Assembly (NCBI GenBank): GCA_038043185.1
Contig: JBBTCO010000045.1
Coordinates: 1 to 58,005 of the forward strand
Source of the DNA: UBA5009 sp038043185
Lineage (GTDB): Bacteria; Bdellovibrionota; Bdellovibrionia; Bdellovibrionales; Bdellovibrionaceae
Direction of reading: 5' to 3'
DNA length: 58,005 nucleotides
Part shown: positions 8,370 through 16,927 of the stretch, piece after piece
Layout: every line of letters starts with the position of its first letter
How positions within the stretch are numbered: position 1 is the stretch's first letter
The notes under the pieces: generated by a model
What the model saw: the letters and a program-made list of their open reading frames with translations, nothing else
What the model was told of the DNA's origin: nothing
Databases searched by the model: none
Translations under genes and position numbers: made by a program

Positions 8370-9293
8370 AGCAGCGGCGGCTTGCGACAAAGCAGCAGGA
8401 GAGATCTCCTTAAGAATATTTTTAAGCAGGGCCATCGTAAAAGCTTGGGTTTTTTCTTTTGAGGCAATATTCAGACCACGAGTATGGGCTACGACAACTT
8501 CTGTATGATCAGCTTTAATATGGCCTAACTTCTGACCGAAGAGTTCCAAATCCATATTTTTGGTCGCTACAACTCCATCACTTGGCACCTTCTTGGTCAT
8601 CATCAAATAACCCGAAAGTCGAAATATGTAAGACATTTCAGAAGGAATTCGTGAAGTCGATATATAATAAAAGGACGAACTCACTCGTTTTTTTTCCTCG
8701 TCAGACAATTCAATAAATTTATTTTGGATTACGTTATAAACCTGATCCCCGCGCAAAGAATTCATGCCATCCAGACTGTCAAAATGCATAGAAGTCGGCT
8801 TTAACCAACGATCCAATAATTCATTGCCATTAAAGGGTGATTGAAAGGCTATGATTCGGGACACTTCCCGATGCAACAAACTGGTGTCTTGTAAGACAGT
8901 CGCCAAAGCCTCAATGCCGCCTTTTGAGTGGCCAAAGATAATCAAAGGCTTATCCTTCCCTTCACGATAAAGTCGTAAAATTTCAGAGTGCATAACGTTG
9001 ATATTTGTTGAAACTGATTTTTGCGAAGAGGGAAACAAAACCGAAATATTTTCGATTTTATTTTTTTGTAAGGTGCTTATATTATCCTTAAAATATCTTT
9101 TTCGTGCTCTTTCATTTAAAAATCCGGCTACAAAAACAAAGTGATATCGATCGAGAATCGAAATTTCATTAGGTGATAAGTTTTCCTGTTGGTGGGACTG
9201 AAAATAAAGATAATCTTCGTTCAAAGAAAACACGCTTGCGAACGAAAAACTAGTCGCGGTAAACAAACTCCAAAATACAAAAAATTTTAGCAT
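8364..9293 (-). CDS. Secreted alpha/beta-hydrolase (lipase/esterase-like)
   Basis: A 309-residue protein. A signal peptide (MLKFFVFWSLFTATSFSFAS) is followed by an alpha/beta-hydrolase core. The nucleophile elbow is IFGHSKGG (GxSxG). PSDGVV and ADHTEV, near the C-terminus, are plausible positions for the catalytic Asp and His. The substrate is unknown; the acyl-hydrolase label rests on the fold. A longer frame reaching 9368 would overlap folE2; the ATG at 9293 gives a clean signal peptide and an AAAGAG ribosome site. It lies 13 bases after folE2 on the same strand and its stop overlaps the Fur-type box, so it is probably in the folE2 transcript. Confidence 0.8.
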   Translation of the reverse strand: MLKFFVFWSLFTATSFSFASVFSLNEDYLYFQSHQQENLSPNEISILDRYHFVFVAGFLNERARKRYFKDNISTLQKNKIENISVLFPSSQKSVSTNINVMHSEILRLYREGKDKPLIIFGHSKGGIEALATVLQDTSLLHREVSRIIAFQSPFNGNELLDRWLKPTSMHFDSLDGMNSLRGDQVYNVIQNKFIELSDEEKKRVSSSFYYISTSRIPSEMSYIFRLSGYLMMTKKVPSDGVVATKNMDLELFGQKLGHIKADHTEVVVAHTRGLNIASKEKTQAFTMALLKNILKEISPAALSQAAAAK

Positions 9294-9306
9294 CGCGAAC
9301 TCTTTG

Positions 9307-10275
9307 TTAAAAAAATGCGACAGCTTCATGAGGATGAAGACTTTCAACATGATGAACTTCCCCATCAACTAGCTTCCATTGAAGGTGATCTAAAAAATAC
9401 CCTTTCAATTTGCGAGCTGCGTCCTCACAGAACATCATATTTTCGCTATTAAGACGAGCAAACTCCTGCTCATCTATTCTTTTAACTGCACTTTGGACCG
9501 GTGTCCCCAACGCGAATTCCACATCCTTGATTAGATTCTCGCAAAGTAAGGGCATTGCGAAGCTCTCGCTTACAAACTCAGGTCGAGGTTGAAACTTTAT
9601 TTTTGCCCAACTTCTTTGAGCATGAGGAGTTGCAATCATTCCATCAGTTGAGATCAGCCATTTTTCGACATCTTCTGTTGAAAGATTTCTTTTATCAGAA
9701 AACACCTGCTGAAAACGATTTTGAATCAATTGCCGCGACAAGGCCCCAGATGCCGGGCATGTGCTTGAATAGAGAACTTTCAACTCAATGGATTCTTGCA
9801 GCTGTCCCAATATGTTTTTTACTTCAAAGGAAACCGGATAGTTACGAATTGAAGAAATACCCGATTTCAAAGAAGTTTGCATTTTTGGAATTTCAAAATC
9901 TATCTGCATTCGCGCCGAATCACTCATTTCAAGATGGGTGAATAAACTTTCATTTAAAATTTCCCTTAAAAGTTGAAAAGAAAACTCTTTGGCGCCTAAT
10001 TTTTCTTGAACCATCAAAAACAATCTGGACATATGAATGCCCCGACAATTTCCCTTATTCAAACTCACTTGAATCTGCACTCTTGCTGGTAAAAAATAAG
10101 TTTCATCGGTGGAATTCGCTGGCCACAGAATTCGTGATTCTATATCTTGCATTCCAACCCATTTTAAATCGAGTTGGTGCAATAAATTTGTTGATCCGCT
10201 TTCCTTCGCCACATCTGGAAGAGAAGATTTTGACTTTTCGGTTTCCATAGGATTGACATAACAAATGCTTCTCAT
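9307..10275 (-). CDS. folE2: GTP cyclohydrolase I type IB (FolE2)
   Basis: Converts GTP to dihydroneopterin triphosphate, the first step of folate/pterin synthesis. It belongs to the type IB (COG1469) family, not the zinc enzyme FolE. Visible family motifs are LPARVQIQVSL, RGIHMSRL, a CPAS with the expected catalytic Cys, and PHAQRSWAKI. At 322 residues it is slightly long, with a variable N-terminus. Two starts are possible: ATG 10275, or ATG 10248 (METEKSK). The second would place the palindrome 10263-10277 fully upstream. FolE2 is known in several bacteria to replace FolE under zinc limitation under Zur control, and its neighbour here is a Fur-family regulator. It is divergent from maf with only 24 bases between. 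Confidence 0.9.
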   Translation of the reverse strand: MRSICYVNPMETEKSKSSLPDVAKESGSTNLLHQLDLKWVGMQDIESRILWPANSTDETYFLPARVQIQVSLNKGNCRGIHMSRLFLMVQEKLGAKEFSFQLLREILNESLFTHLEMSDSARMQIDFEIPKMQTSLKSGISSIRNYPVSFEVKNILGQLQESIELKVLYSSTCPASGALSRQLIQNRFQQVFSDKRNLSTEDVEKWLISTDGMIATPHAQRSWAKIKFQPRPEFVSESFAMPLLCENLIKDVEFALGTPVQSAVKRIDEQEFARLNSENMMFCEDAARKLKGYFLDHLQWKLVDGEVHHVESLHPHEAVAFF

Positions 10276-10277
10276 TT
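10263..10277. promoter_or_regulatory. Fur/Zur-type box at the folE2 start
   Basis: AAATGCTTCTCATTT differs by a single base from the box at 8355-8369 and keeps the inverted AAATG/CATTT arms. It overlaps the first possible folE2 start codon and lies 14 bases before the second. A TTGACA hexamer at 10253-10258 points towards maf, but no good -10 follows. The near-identity of the two sites supports one regulator controlling both. Confidence 0.55.
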
Positions 10278-10299
10278 TGGAAACAAGGAATACTTACTC

Positions 10300-10902
10300 A
10301 TGAAAATGCTTGTTCTTGGCAGCACCAGTCCCTACCGCAAGACTCTAATGGAAAGCCTAATGATTCCATTTAGTTGCAAGAAACCACTTTGTGATGAAGA
10401 CAAATTCAAAGACCAAGAAAAAGACCCTGTAAAACTAGCCAGTTTGCTGGCTCGGAAAAAGGCCGAAAGCTTAGTCATGGCAGACCAAATTATTATCGGC
10501 GGCGATCAACTCGTCAGCTTTCAGGGGAAAATCCTTGGAAAACCGCAAACTTTTGAGAAGGCTTTGCAGCAACTATCAGAAATGCAGGGGGAAACTCACG
10601 AACTTATTACCGCGGTGTGTGTGGCCTTAATGGAATCGTCACAAAATAAAGCCATCCAACTTGTTGAATTTGTAGATATTACTAAAATCACTTTAAAAGT
10701 CTTAAGTCCCAAACAAATCAGCACTTACCTTAACGAAGATCAACCCTGGGATTGTGCGGGCTCATATAAAATAGAAAAACACGGCATGAGCCTTATTCAA
10801 GAAATTGAAACGAAGGACTTTTCCGCCATACAAGGTTTGCCCTTGCTTCGCCTTTCCCAAGTGTTGCACAATCTGGGTTATGAAATCCCAAAAAGCAAAT
10901 AA
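10300..10902 (+). CDS. maf: Maf-family nucleoside triphosphate pyrophosphatase
   Basis: A 200-residue Maf/YceF-type protein. These enzymes hydrolyse non-canonical or modified nucleoside triphosphates to monophosphates. Family motifs are STSPYRK at the N-terminus (SxSxxR), GGDQLV with the metal-binding Asp, GKPQTFEKA, and the C-terminal AGSYKIE and DFSAIQGLPL. The SPYRK and KP pattern resembles the YceF subgroup, but the preferred substrate cannot be told by eye. AAGGAA precedes the ATG by nine bases. Its 3' end overlaps the likely start of cdd by 23 bases, so the two are probably one transcript. Confidence 0.92.
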   Translation: MKMLVLGSTSPYRKTLMESLMIPFSCKKPLCDEDKFKDQEKDPVKLASLLARKKAESLVMADQIIIGGDQLVSFQGKILGKPQTFEKALQQLSEMQGETHELITAVCVALMESSQNKAIQLVEFVDITKITLKVLSPKQISTYLNEDQPWDCAGSYKIEKHGMSLIQEIETKDFSAIQGLPLLRLSQVLHNLGYEIPKSK

Positions 10903-11341
10903 CCACAACACTGTTCCATTGGCGGCCAACCTGCTTAAAAATCTATTGGACCAGGCCAAAAAGGCACAAAAAAAATCTCATTCACCTTATTCCGGTTATA
11001 AAATTGGCGCCTCAGTTTTAACCTCAGACGGAAATATTTTTTCTGGAGCCAATGTTGAAAACTCCAGTTACGGAGCCACAGTTTGTGCCGAACGGGTGGC
11101 CATTTGGTCTGCTGTAACTGATATTGATTCCAAATTAAAAAAAGAGTTTATCGATGTTGTTTGTGTTGTCAGTTCCTCAAAGGAAGCTTGGCCCCCTTGT
11201 GGTCTGTGCCGACAGGTGATTGGCGAATTTGCCCACAAAAATACCATCATTATAACTCAGGGTCTTGAAGGCCCCGCTAAAAGCTATCGCTTTAGTGAAT
11301 TATTCCCTGAAAGTTTTGGCGCTAAATTCCTGAAAGGATAA
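10880..11341 (+). CDS. cdd: Cytidine deaminase
   Basis: Deaminates cytidine and deoxycytidine to uridine forms in pyrimidine salvage. The 153-residue protein is of the short tetrameric type. It has SPYSGYKIGA, the zinc/proton-shuttle motif TVCAERVAI, and PPCGLCRQ with the other two zinc cysteines. The ATG at 10880 fits the family N-terminus; the frame is open back to 10805, but that part overlaps maf and is not conserved. The gene ends convergent to, and overlapping by about 40 bases, the PTPS-like gene. Confidence 0.93.
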   Translation: MKSQKANNHNTVPLAANLLKNLLDQAKKAQKKSHSPYSGYKIGASVLTSDGNIFSGANVENSSYGATVCAERVAIWSAVTDIDSKLKKEFIDVVCVVSSSKEAWPPCGLCRQVIGEFAHKNTIIITQGLEGPAKSYRFSELFPESFGAKFLKG

Positions 11342-11938
11342 CTCAAAGCCACGATGGCATTGGGAAGACTCGTCGCTGAATCCAAAGGCAGATAAAGATT
11401 TTATTTTTTTCATTTCCTGCGCTAAAGTATCCGGTCGATCCCGTAAGCTCCAAAGATTTCTTAATTCGTTTGCTGAAAATTTTTTGAACAAATCGACGGA
11501 AGTCCCCCGCTGTTGCACAAAGAACTTTTTTATTTCTAAAGTCGAAGGTGTTTTTCCTTTTACTAAAATTTTTTTATTTTGGCTGTACTTAAGATCATAT
11601 TCTCTCCAAGGGGCACTCCATTGAAGTTCTCCTTGCGCTGTACGTAAAAATAACACCTGTGGAGAACATCCAAATTCAGCGAAATGCTCTTGCAAAAAAA
11701 TTCTACTTTCTTGCAAAAATAAAAAAATATTCGATACCCGGGATTTTTCAAATTTCTGAACAAAGATTGTTAGAATTTTATCGACATCGACCAAATTGAT
11801 AATCATTCCGGATTCCTGATCAACCGGGCCGTGAATGCCTACTGCAAATTGACAAAAATCTTTAACATGATCATCTGAGTTTTTCTTAGAAAAGAGCAAC
11901 TCAATCAAAATTCGACGACAAAACTGCAGTTCGGCCAT
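11300..11938 (-). CDS. PTPS/QueD-like protein without zinc histidines
   Basis: A 212-residue protein. The segment VGIHGPVDQESGMIINLVDVDKIL matches the conserved core of 6-pyruvoyl/6-carboxytetrahydropterin synthases (VxGxxDxxxGMVxDxxxLK). The enzymes bind zinc through a FSAAH histidine and a HGHNY pair. Here the corresponding stretches read ELLFSKKN and KDFCQFAV, with no histidines, so the classical active site appears lost. It is also longer than QueD (about 120 residues), with an unassigned C-terminal half. Its ATG directly abuts the ppiD stop, so the two are co-transcribed. It may have a binding or regulatory role; homology is moderately sure, function is not. Confidence 0.55.
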   Translation of the reverse strand: MAELQFCRRILIELLFSKKNSDDHVKDFCQFAVGIHGPVDQESGMIINLVDVDKILTIFVQKFEKSRVSNIFLFLQESRIFLQEHFAEFGCSPQVLFLRTAQGELQWSAPWREYDLKYSQNKKILVKGKTPSTLEIKKFFVQQRGTSVDLFKKFSANELRNLWSLRDRPDTLAQEMKKIKSLSAFGFSDESSQCHRGFELSFQEFSAKTFRE

Positions 11939-13435
11939 CTACCGTGATATCAGTTGATTGTTAATTTCTATGGTCGCCGTCTTACGATAACTTTCTACCC
12001 AGGATTCAAGCAATTGCATCGCTCGACGCTGCTTCAATTCATCTTTGCCACTGTCCTTGCTGGCAACAGATTCTTTTTTTGTATCCTTAAGTTTTAAAAT
12101 GTATTTTTCCCCGGCTGATCTGACAATTTGTTTTGAAATTGGATTTTTAGGGCTCAACTGGAACACTGCAGAGGATAAGTTTTCGCCTTCTAATTTTGGA
12201 ATGGACTCTGTACCAAGCTCAAAATACCCCGTATCTTGCCAATTTAAACCAAGATTTTTAAGCTCGGCATTTAGCGAAGTTTCATTTCCCTGGGCCAATA
12301 AATCTTCCAGGGTTTTTAATTTTTTATCCAGAGCATCACGCGCCAAAATTTGTGCGGCTAAAGGAAGTCTCTGATCTTCAAATTTCGAAGATATTTTTTC
12401 ATTCACTTTAATTAAATGATATCCAAATGGACTTTTCACCGGTTCTGAAATAACTCCGATGGGCGCAGAAAAGGCGACCTCCTCGAACTCGGGCACCATT
12501 TTTCCTCGAGTGAAAAAACCCAGATCACCTTTTTTAACTTTTGATCCAGGATCCTCACTAAGCTCTGCGGCTAATTTCCCAAAATCTTCCTTGCTTGCGC
12601 GAGTTTTGATTTCTTGAATTTTAGCTAATGCACTTTTTTCAGAGCCCGCGTCGCCGGCTTTAAATCCAATGAGTATATGCTGAGCTTTAACTTGTTCTCT
12701 CTTAGTGTACTCTTGCAAATTAGCTTTGTATTCATCCTCGACCCGCTTTGCAAATTCTGGATTCTGCAAAGATTTTTTGGCTTCAGATTCCATTGCCGGT
12801 GAAACTTTATTTGCACTATCGGTATTCAACTTTACAAAAGCCACGTTCAGTTTGATTTCTTTCAATGCTTTTTGTTGTTCCAACTCCAACTGAGTTGGTG
12901 CCGCAGCAATTTCAAAAATTTTCTGTGTGCGCGTTTGTTCAATTTGTTTTCTGACACTTTTTTCAAATTCGGAGGGACTCAAACGATTGGCTTCCAGCAA
13001 GCGAAAATAAAGGTCACTTTGGAAATGTCCATTTTGTTGGAATTCGGGGATTTGACGAATCTGATCAACGATTTCGGTATTGGTCGCCTTGATTCCTTGC
13101 GACTGTCCGGCTTGGGACATCAATTCCATATTTACAAGGCTTTGCACGGCTTGGCGGCGAATATCTCGCTGACGCTCTGGGCTAGATGGCGCGGGCTGCC
13201 CCAACATTTGTGCGTAGTATTCTTGCATTTTTTGAACTCGCTGCTCTTCTTTTTGAAAATCAGCTAAAGAAATAAAGGTTTCATTGACCCTTGCCACCGA
13301 ACCCACGTCCATTCCCATTTTCCCAGGAAGACCGAAAAACACGAATACCATCAATATGGCGCCAAAAACGAGAATAGAAGTGATATTTCGCGCTGAAATT
13401 CGTCGACGTAATTTTTCGGCAATAGAAAAGCTCAT
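11939..13435 (-). CDS. ppiD: PpiD-like periplasmic peptidyl-prolyl isomerase/chaperone
   Basis: A 498-residue, membrane-anchored foldase. One transmembrane segment lies at about residues 18-38 (NITSILVFGAILMVFVFFG). It is followed by a SurA/PpiD-type helical chaperone region and one parvulin rotamase domain at about 248-350 (AQHILIGF ... GDLGFFTRGKMVPEFEEVAF ... SPFGYHLIKV). A second helical segment reaches the C-terminus. Anchored proteins of this kind assist folding of periplasmic and outer-membrane proteins near the Sec translocon. It is divergent from the mre/mrd operon and is followed without a gap by the PTPS-like gene. Confidence 0.9.
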   Translation of the reverse strand: MSFSIAEKLRRRISARNITSILVFGAILMVFVFFGLPGKMGMDVGSVARVNETFISLADFQKEEQRVQKMQEYYAQMLGQPAPSSPERQRDIRRQAVQSLVNMELMSQAGQSQGIKATNTEIVDQIRQIPEFQQNGHFQSDLYFRLLEANRLSPSEFEKSVRKQIEQTRTQKIFEIAAAPTQLELEQQKALKEIKLNVAFVKLNTDSANKVSPAMESEAKKSLQNPEFAKRVEDEYKANLQEYTKREQVKAQHILIGFKAGDAGSEKSALAKIQEIKTRASKEDFGKLAAELSEDPGSKVKKGDLGFFTRGKMVPEFEEVAFSAPIGVISEPVKSPFGYHLIKVNEKISSKFEDQRLPLAAQILARDALDKKLKTLEDLLAQGNETSLNAELKNLGLNWQDTGYFELGTESIPKLEGENLSSAVFQLSPKNPISKQIVRSAGEKYILKLKDTKKESVASKDSGKDELKQRRAMQLLESWVESYRKTATIEINNQLISR

Positions 13436-13545
13436 GAAAACCCCTTTTTAGAAAAATCAATAACATTCCAAATTTCCTAATTTTTCAAGGATAAACTGTT
13501 GGAAACGTCAGCGCTTTTTTGCTAGCCTGTTCGTCAGGAGGGGTT

Positions 13546-14403
13546 TTGAATTTTTTTAACTTTAATCTCAAAAAAGCAATCACCTTTATCATTCTCTTTT
13601 CACTTCCCCTTGTGACCATTAACATGGAGCAAAAACAATTTGAAACCTTCTGGTTTTCGAAGCCTTTTTCTTGGCTCACAAGCTTGATCCAAGAAGGCTT
13701 TTATGATTTTAGCACCGGAGTTAAATCGACAACTGGGATGTACCTGAACCTCATCAACATTAAAAAGGAAAACCAACTTCTTAAAAACAAAAATGAAGAA
13801 ATGATGACTCGTCTTTTAGCTTTAAATGAATTTCAAATCGAAAATACTCGTTTGAAATCTCTTTTGGATTTCAAAGCATCAACAAAAATAGATTTGATTT
13901 CCGCACAAGTGATTGGTCGCGATCTTGTGGCTGATCATCGGACGATAACGATCAACAAGGGCCTCAAGCATGGCTTGAAATCGGGAATGGCTGTCATGAC
14001 AACCCAAGGTGCTCTTGGATATATTTTTCGTCCTGAAACTCTGACCTCTAGCGTGATGCTGATCAATGATCGTTATGCTGTCGTCGATGCGCTCATTCAA
14101 AGAACTCGGGCGCGAGGGATTGTGGAAGGGAGCTCTTCCGGAGGTTGTGTTTTAAAATACGTCGAAAGATCCGAGGATGTGAAGCCGGGGGATCTTGTTG
14201 TCACCGGCGGATTAGATAATATTTTCCCAAAAGGATTTCCAATTGCTATCGTCGAATCGACCGAAAAAAAGAACTACAGTGTCTCTTTGAAAATTGATCT
14301 TAAGCCCATCGTTGATCCCTATCGGGTGGAAGAAGTTTTTGTTATTAACAACGCCGCCAACGAAGACATGACCGAACGTTACACAATGAAGGGAACAAAT
14401 TAG
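13546..14403 (+). CDS. mreC: Rod-shape protein MreC
   Basis: About 285 residues. An N-terminal membrane segment (AITFIILFSLPLVTI) is followed by a coiled coil at about 75-115 (KENQLLKNKNEEMM). Then comes the periplasmic beta domain with VIGRD, INKGLKHGLKSGMAVM and GDLVVTGGLDNIFPKGFPI, which are all MreC signatures. MreC links the MreB cytoskeleton to PBP2 and RodA in side-wall synthesis. The start is TTG at 13546, preceded by AGGAGGGG at 13536-13543; no ATG fits as well. It is the first gene of mreC-mreD-mrdA-rodA. No mreB lies in the window. Confidence 0.95.
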   Translation: MNFFNFNLKKAITFIILFSLPLVTINMEQKQFETFWFSKPFSWLTSLIQEGFYDFSTGVKSTTGMYLNLINIKKENQLLKNKNEEMMTRLLALNEFQIENTRLKSLLDFKASTKIDLISAQVIGRDLVADHRTITINKGLKHGLKSGMAVMTTQGALGYIFRPETLTSSVMLINDRYAVVDALIQRTRARGIVEGSSSGGCVLKYVERSEDVKPGDLVVTGGLDNIFPKGFPIAIVESTEKKNYSVSLKIDLKPIVDPYRVEEVFVINNAANEDMTERYTMKGTN

Positions 14404-14405
14404 TC

Positions 14406-14924
14406 ATGCGAATCCTGTCGCTGGGAAGTTTGCTTCTTTTCACTTACTTGCTATGTGGAGCGCAGACCACTTTATGGAGTCAGTTTTTCAGTTGGGTTAT
14501 TGCTCCACTTCTTTGGATTAATCTTGTGGTGTATTTAACTATTGAGCGTCCGACTTATATAGCCCTTGCCCACATTTATTGTGTTGGACTGATCGTTTCG
14601 ACATTCACGGCGATGCCATTGGGATTGTTATTACTCACCTTGTTTCTTCTATTTTGGTCCATTCATTTTATTCGGATGCGAATTTATTGGCAGGGTTCAA
14701 TGTACTACGCCTTCATGTGTTTTATTGGCTTATCTGCCTATCAAATTATTTTTTATTTAAGTTCTCATCTTTTTGAAGCCAATTCCACTGGCTTACTTTT
14801 TTTCGATCGCGTGGTGCAAATTCTTATCACTCCCCTGTTCTCGTTTTGGATGTACAGCGTCCTTAAAAAATTAGACTTTTGGTTTCGTGTTTCCGGTCCG
14901 GAACTGGAAGGAATTGAGCTGTGA
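14406..14924 (+). CDS. mreD: Rod-shape protein MreD
   Basis: A 172-residue, almost wholly hydrophobic protein with about five or six membrane segments. MreD proteins diverge strongly, so the call rests on size, hydrophobicity and position directly between mreC (2-base gap) and PBP2 (4-base overlap of its stop with the next GTG start). MreD is part of the elongasome that organises peptidoglycan insertion along the side wall. Confidence 0.88.
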   Translation: MRILSLGSLLLFTYLLCGAQTTLWSQFFSWVIAPLLWINLVVYLTIERPTYIALAHIYCVGLIVSTFTAMPLGLLLLTLFLLFWSIHFIRMRIYWQGSMYYAFMCFIGLSAYQIIFYLSSHLFEANSTGLLFFDRVVQILITPLFSFWMYSVLKKLDFWFRVSGPELEGIEL

Positions 14925-16912
14925 GTGAATACGTCAATAATCCAGATGAGGCCAAGGAGTTTTGGGGACGCTACAAATATTTTTACGCCCTTGTCGGAAT
15001 AACTTTTTTTACTTTTGCTCTTCGTCTTTGGTATCTGCAAATTATTCAAGGAAGCGAACTGCGCGAGTTCTCGGAAAAAAATAGGATCAAACAAAATAAA
15101 ATTCCTGCACCTCGCGGCTTGATGTTGGATCGTGAAGGCCGAGTCCTTGTCGAGAATTTGCCCGGCTTCGAAGCCATTCTTTCACCGCAATACATTGAAG
15201 ATCTCAATGAACTAGCTGATGCAGTAGCGCCTATTTTGAATACTGAACCAGATAAAGTAATTCAAAAAGTTCAACGCAGTCGACGGATCAACGGCCCCTT
15301 TGCGCAGGTAAGAATTAAAGAAAATTTGACCCGGGAAGAAGTCTTTCGTTTAAAAAGAATTCGTCTGGAAACTCCCGGTTTGGAAATCCGTGAATCTATT
15401 GTGCGCCATTATCCGTTGAAAGAAAATGGCGCACAAATCTTTGGCTATGTGAGTGAAATTTCAAAACGTCAGTTGCCTTTACTCAATGAGCTTTACAAAG
15501 GACATTTAAAATTTGAGCAAGGTGATATCATTGGTAAAAGCGGTTTAGAAGAGTCTTTAGAGAGGGATATTCGAGGCACAGATGGAATTAGCTTTATCCA
15601 AGTCGATGCCCATGGCCGGGACACTGTCTCTACTTCGCCGAATGTCTACGGGGAAAAAATCAAGGATCAAGAAGCAGTTCACGGCAACAATACGATTTTG
15701 ACCATCGACCGTGACATCCAAGAGGCCGCCTTTAAATCCATGGTTACATGGCAAAGAGTCGGAGCTCTTGTTGCTATGAAATCGGATGGACAAATTTTAG
15801 CATGGGTGAGCTCACCAAGCTTTGATCCAAATGCTTTTTCGGTGGGACCGACTACGCAGTACTGGAGTCAACTGCTGAACGATCCTTTCAAACCTCTTAG
15901 AAATAAAATTATTCAAGATCACAACTCACCGGGTTCAACTTTTAAACCTTTTGTTGCGCTTTCAGCATTGCAAGAAAAAGTGATTGGGCCTTCTACTTTG
16001 GTCAATGCCCCCGGAGTTTTTTATTTTGGGAAACGCCCTTATCATGATCATCAAAAAGGAAATTACGGAAACATCACAGTGCTTCAGGCCCTGGAAAGAA
16101 GTTCCAACGTCTTTTTTTACAAGATGGGAATCGCTCTGGGCGTGGATCGCATGTATGACTATATTTCCACACTGGGATTGGGCAGCAAAACCGGAATTGA
16201 AATTGAACGAGAAGTTGCTGGAAATTTACCTAATTCAGCTTGGAAAAAAGCCACCCTAGGCGAAGAATGGCAAGGCGGTGAAAACTTAAGCACTGCCATT
16301 GGGCAAGGTTTTGTCAACGTCACTCCTTTGCAAATGGCCGTGGCCTACAATACCATTGGAATGGAAGGTAAAGTTTATAAACCTTTTGTTGTGCAAAGAG
16401 TGATTAATCAAGATGGAAAAGTTCTTCGAGAAAATTCCCCCCTTGTTTTGCGTGATCTTACTGAGAAACAAAAAAATGGAGTGCAAATCGATCAAAAGAC
16501 ATTTCAGGTCGTCAAAGAAGGACTTCGCCGAGTTGCTAATGGCGAACATGGTACGGCACGTGCTTGGAAAATTCCTGGTTTTCAAATGGCCGGTAAAACC
16601 GGCACCACTCAGGTGATGGGATTCTCTGCCGATCAAATTCACGTCAAATGCATGACTCGACCCGTGCATATGAGACATCATGGCTGGTTCGTGGCCTTTT
16701 CACCTCCTGAAAAACCAGAAATTACCGTAGCTGTTTTGGCCGAACACAGCTGCAGCGGAGCGGGCGGCGCAGCCCCTTTGGTTCGCGACGTGATTGAAGC
16801 CTATCACCGTAAATATCATCCAGAGATTGTTGCCGAAGCTTTGAAAAATAAAAAAATTCAACAGGCCGTCGCACCTCCACCACCGCAAGAAGCCGAGAGC
16901 GAAAGCGAATAG
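14921..16912 (+). CDS. mrdA: Penicillin-binding protein 2, elongasome transpeptidase
   Basis: Cross-links peptidoglycan during elongation. The 663-residue protein has one membrane anchor at about 20-40, a PBP dimerisation/pedestal domain (IPAPRGLMLDREGRVLVEN), and a transpeptidase domain. Catalytic motifs are S339-T-F-K342, S394-S-N396 and K559-T-G561. The C-terminus ends in a proline- and acid-rich tail (VAPPPPQEAESESE). The start is GTG overlapping the mreD stop, with GGAAGGAA upstream. It is followed after 15 bases by rodA, its partner glycosyltransferase. Confidence 0.96.
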   Translation: MSEYVNNPDEAKEFWGRYKYFYALVGITFFTFALRLWYLQIIQGSELREFSEKNRIKQNKIPAPRGLMLDREGRVLVENLPGFEAILSPQYIEDLNELADAVAPILNTEPDKVIQKVQRSRRINGPFAQVRIKENLTREEVFRLKRIRLETPGLEIRESIVRHYPLKENGAQIFGYVSEISKRQLPLLNELYKGHLKFEQGDIIGKSGLEESLERDIRGTDGISFIQVDAHGRDTVSTSPNVYGEKIKDQEAVHGNNTILTIDRDIQEAAFKSMVTWQRVGALVAMKSDGQILAWVSSPSFDPNAFSVGPTTQYWSQLLNDPFKPLRNKIIQDHNSPGSTFKPFVALSALQEKVIGPSTLVNAPGVFYFGKRPYHDHQKGNYGNITVLQALERSSNVFFYKMGIALGVDRMYDYISTLGLGSKTGIEIEREVAGNLPNSAWKKATLGEEWQGGENLSTAIGQGFVNVTPLQMAVAYNTIGMEGKVYKPFVVQRVINQDGKVLRENSPLVLRDLTEKQKNGVQIDQKTFQVVKEGLRRVANGEHGTARAWKIPGFQMAGKTGTTQVMGFSADQIHVKCMTRPVHMRHHGWFVAFSPPEKPEITVAVLAEHSCSGAGGAAPLVRDVIEAYHRKYHPEIVAEALKNKKIQQAVAPPPPQEAESESE

Positions 16913-16927
16913 GATTTAAGGAAAAAA

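Noticed and set aside
8309..8467. 53 extra N-terminal codons for the Fur-family protein
   Set aside because: They overlap the hydrolase gene in another frame and do not look like any Fur N-terminus.
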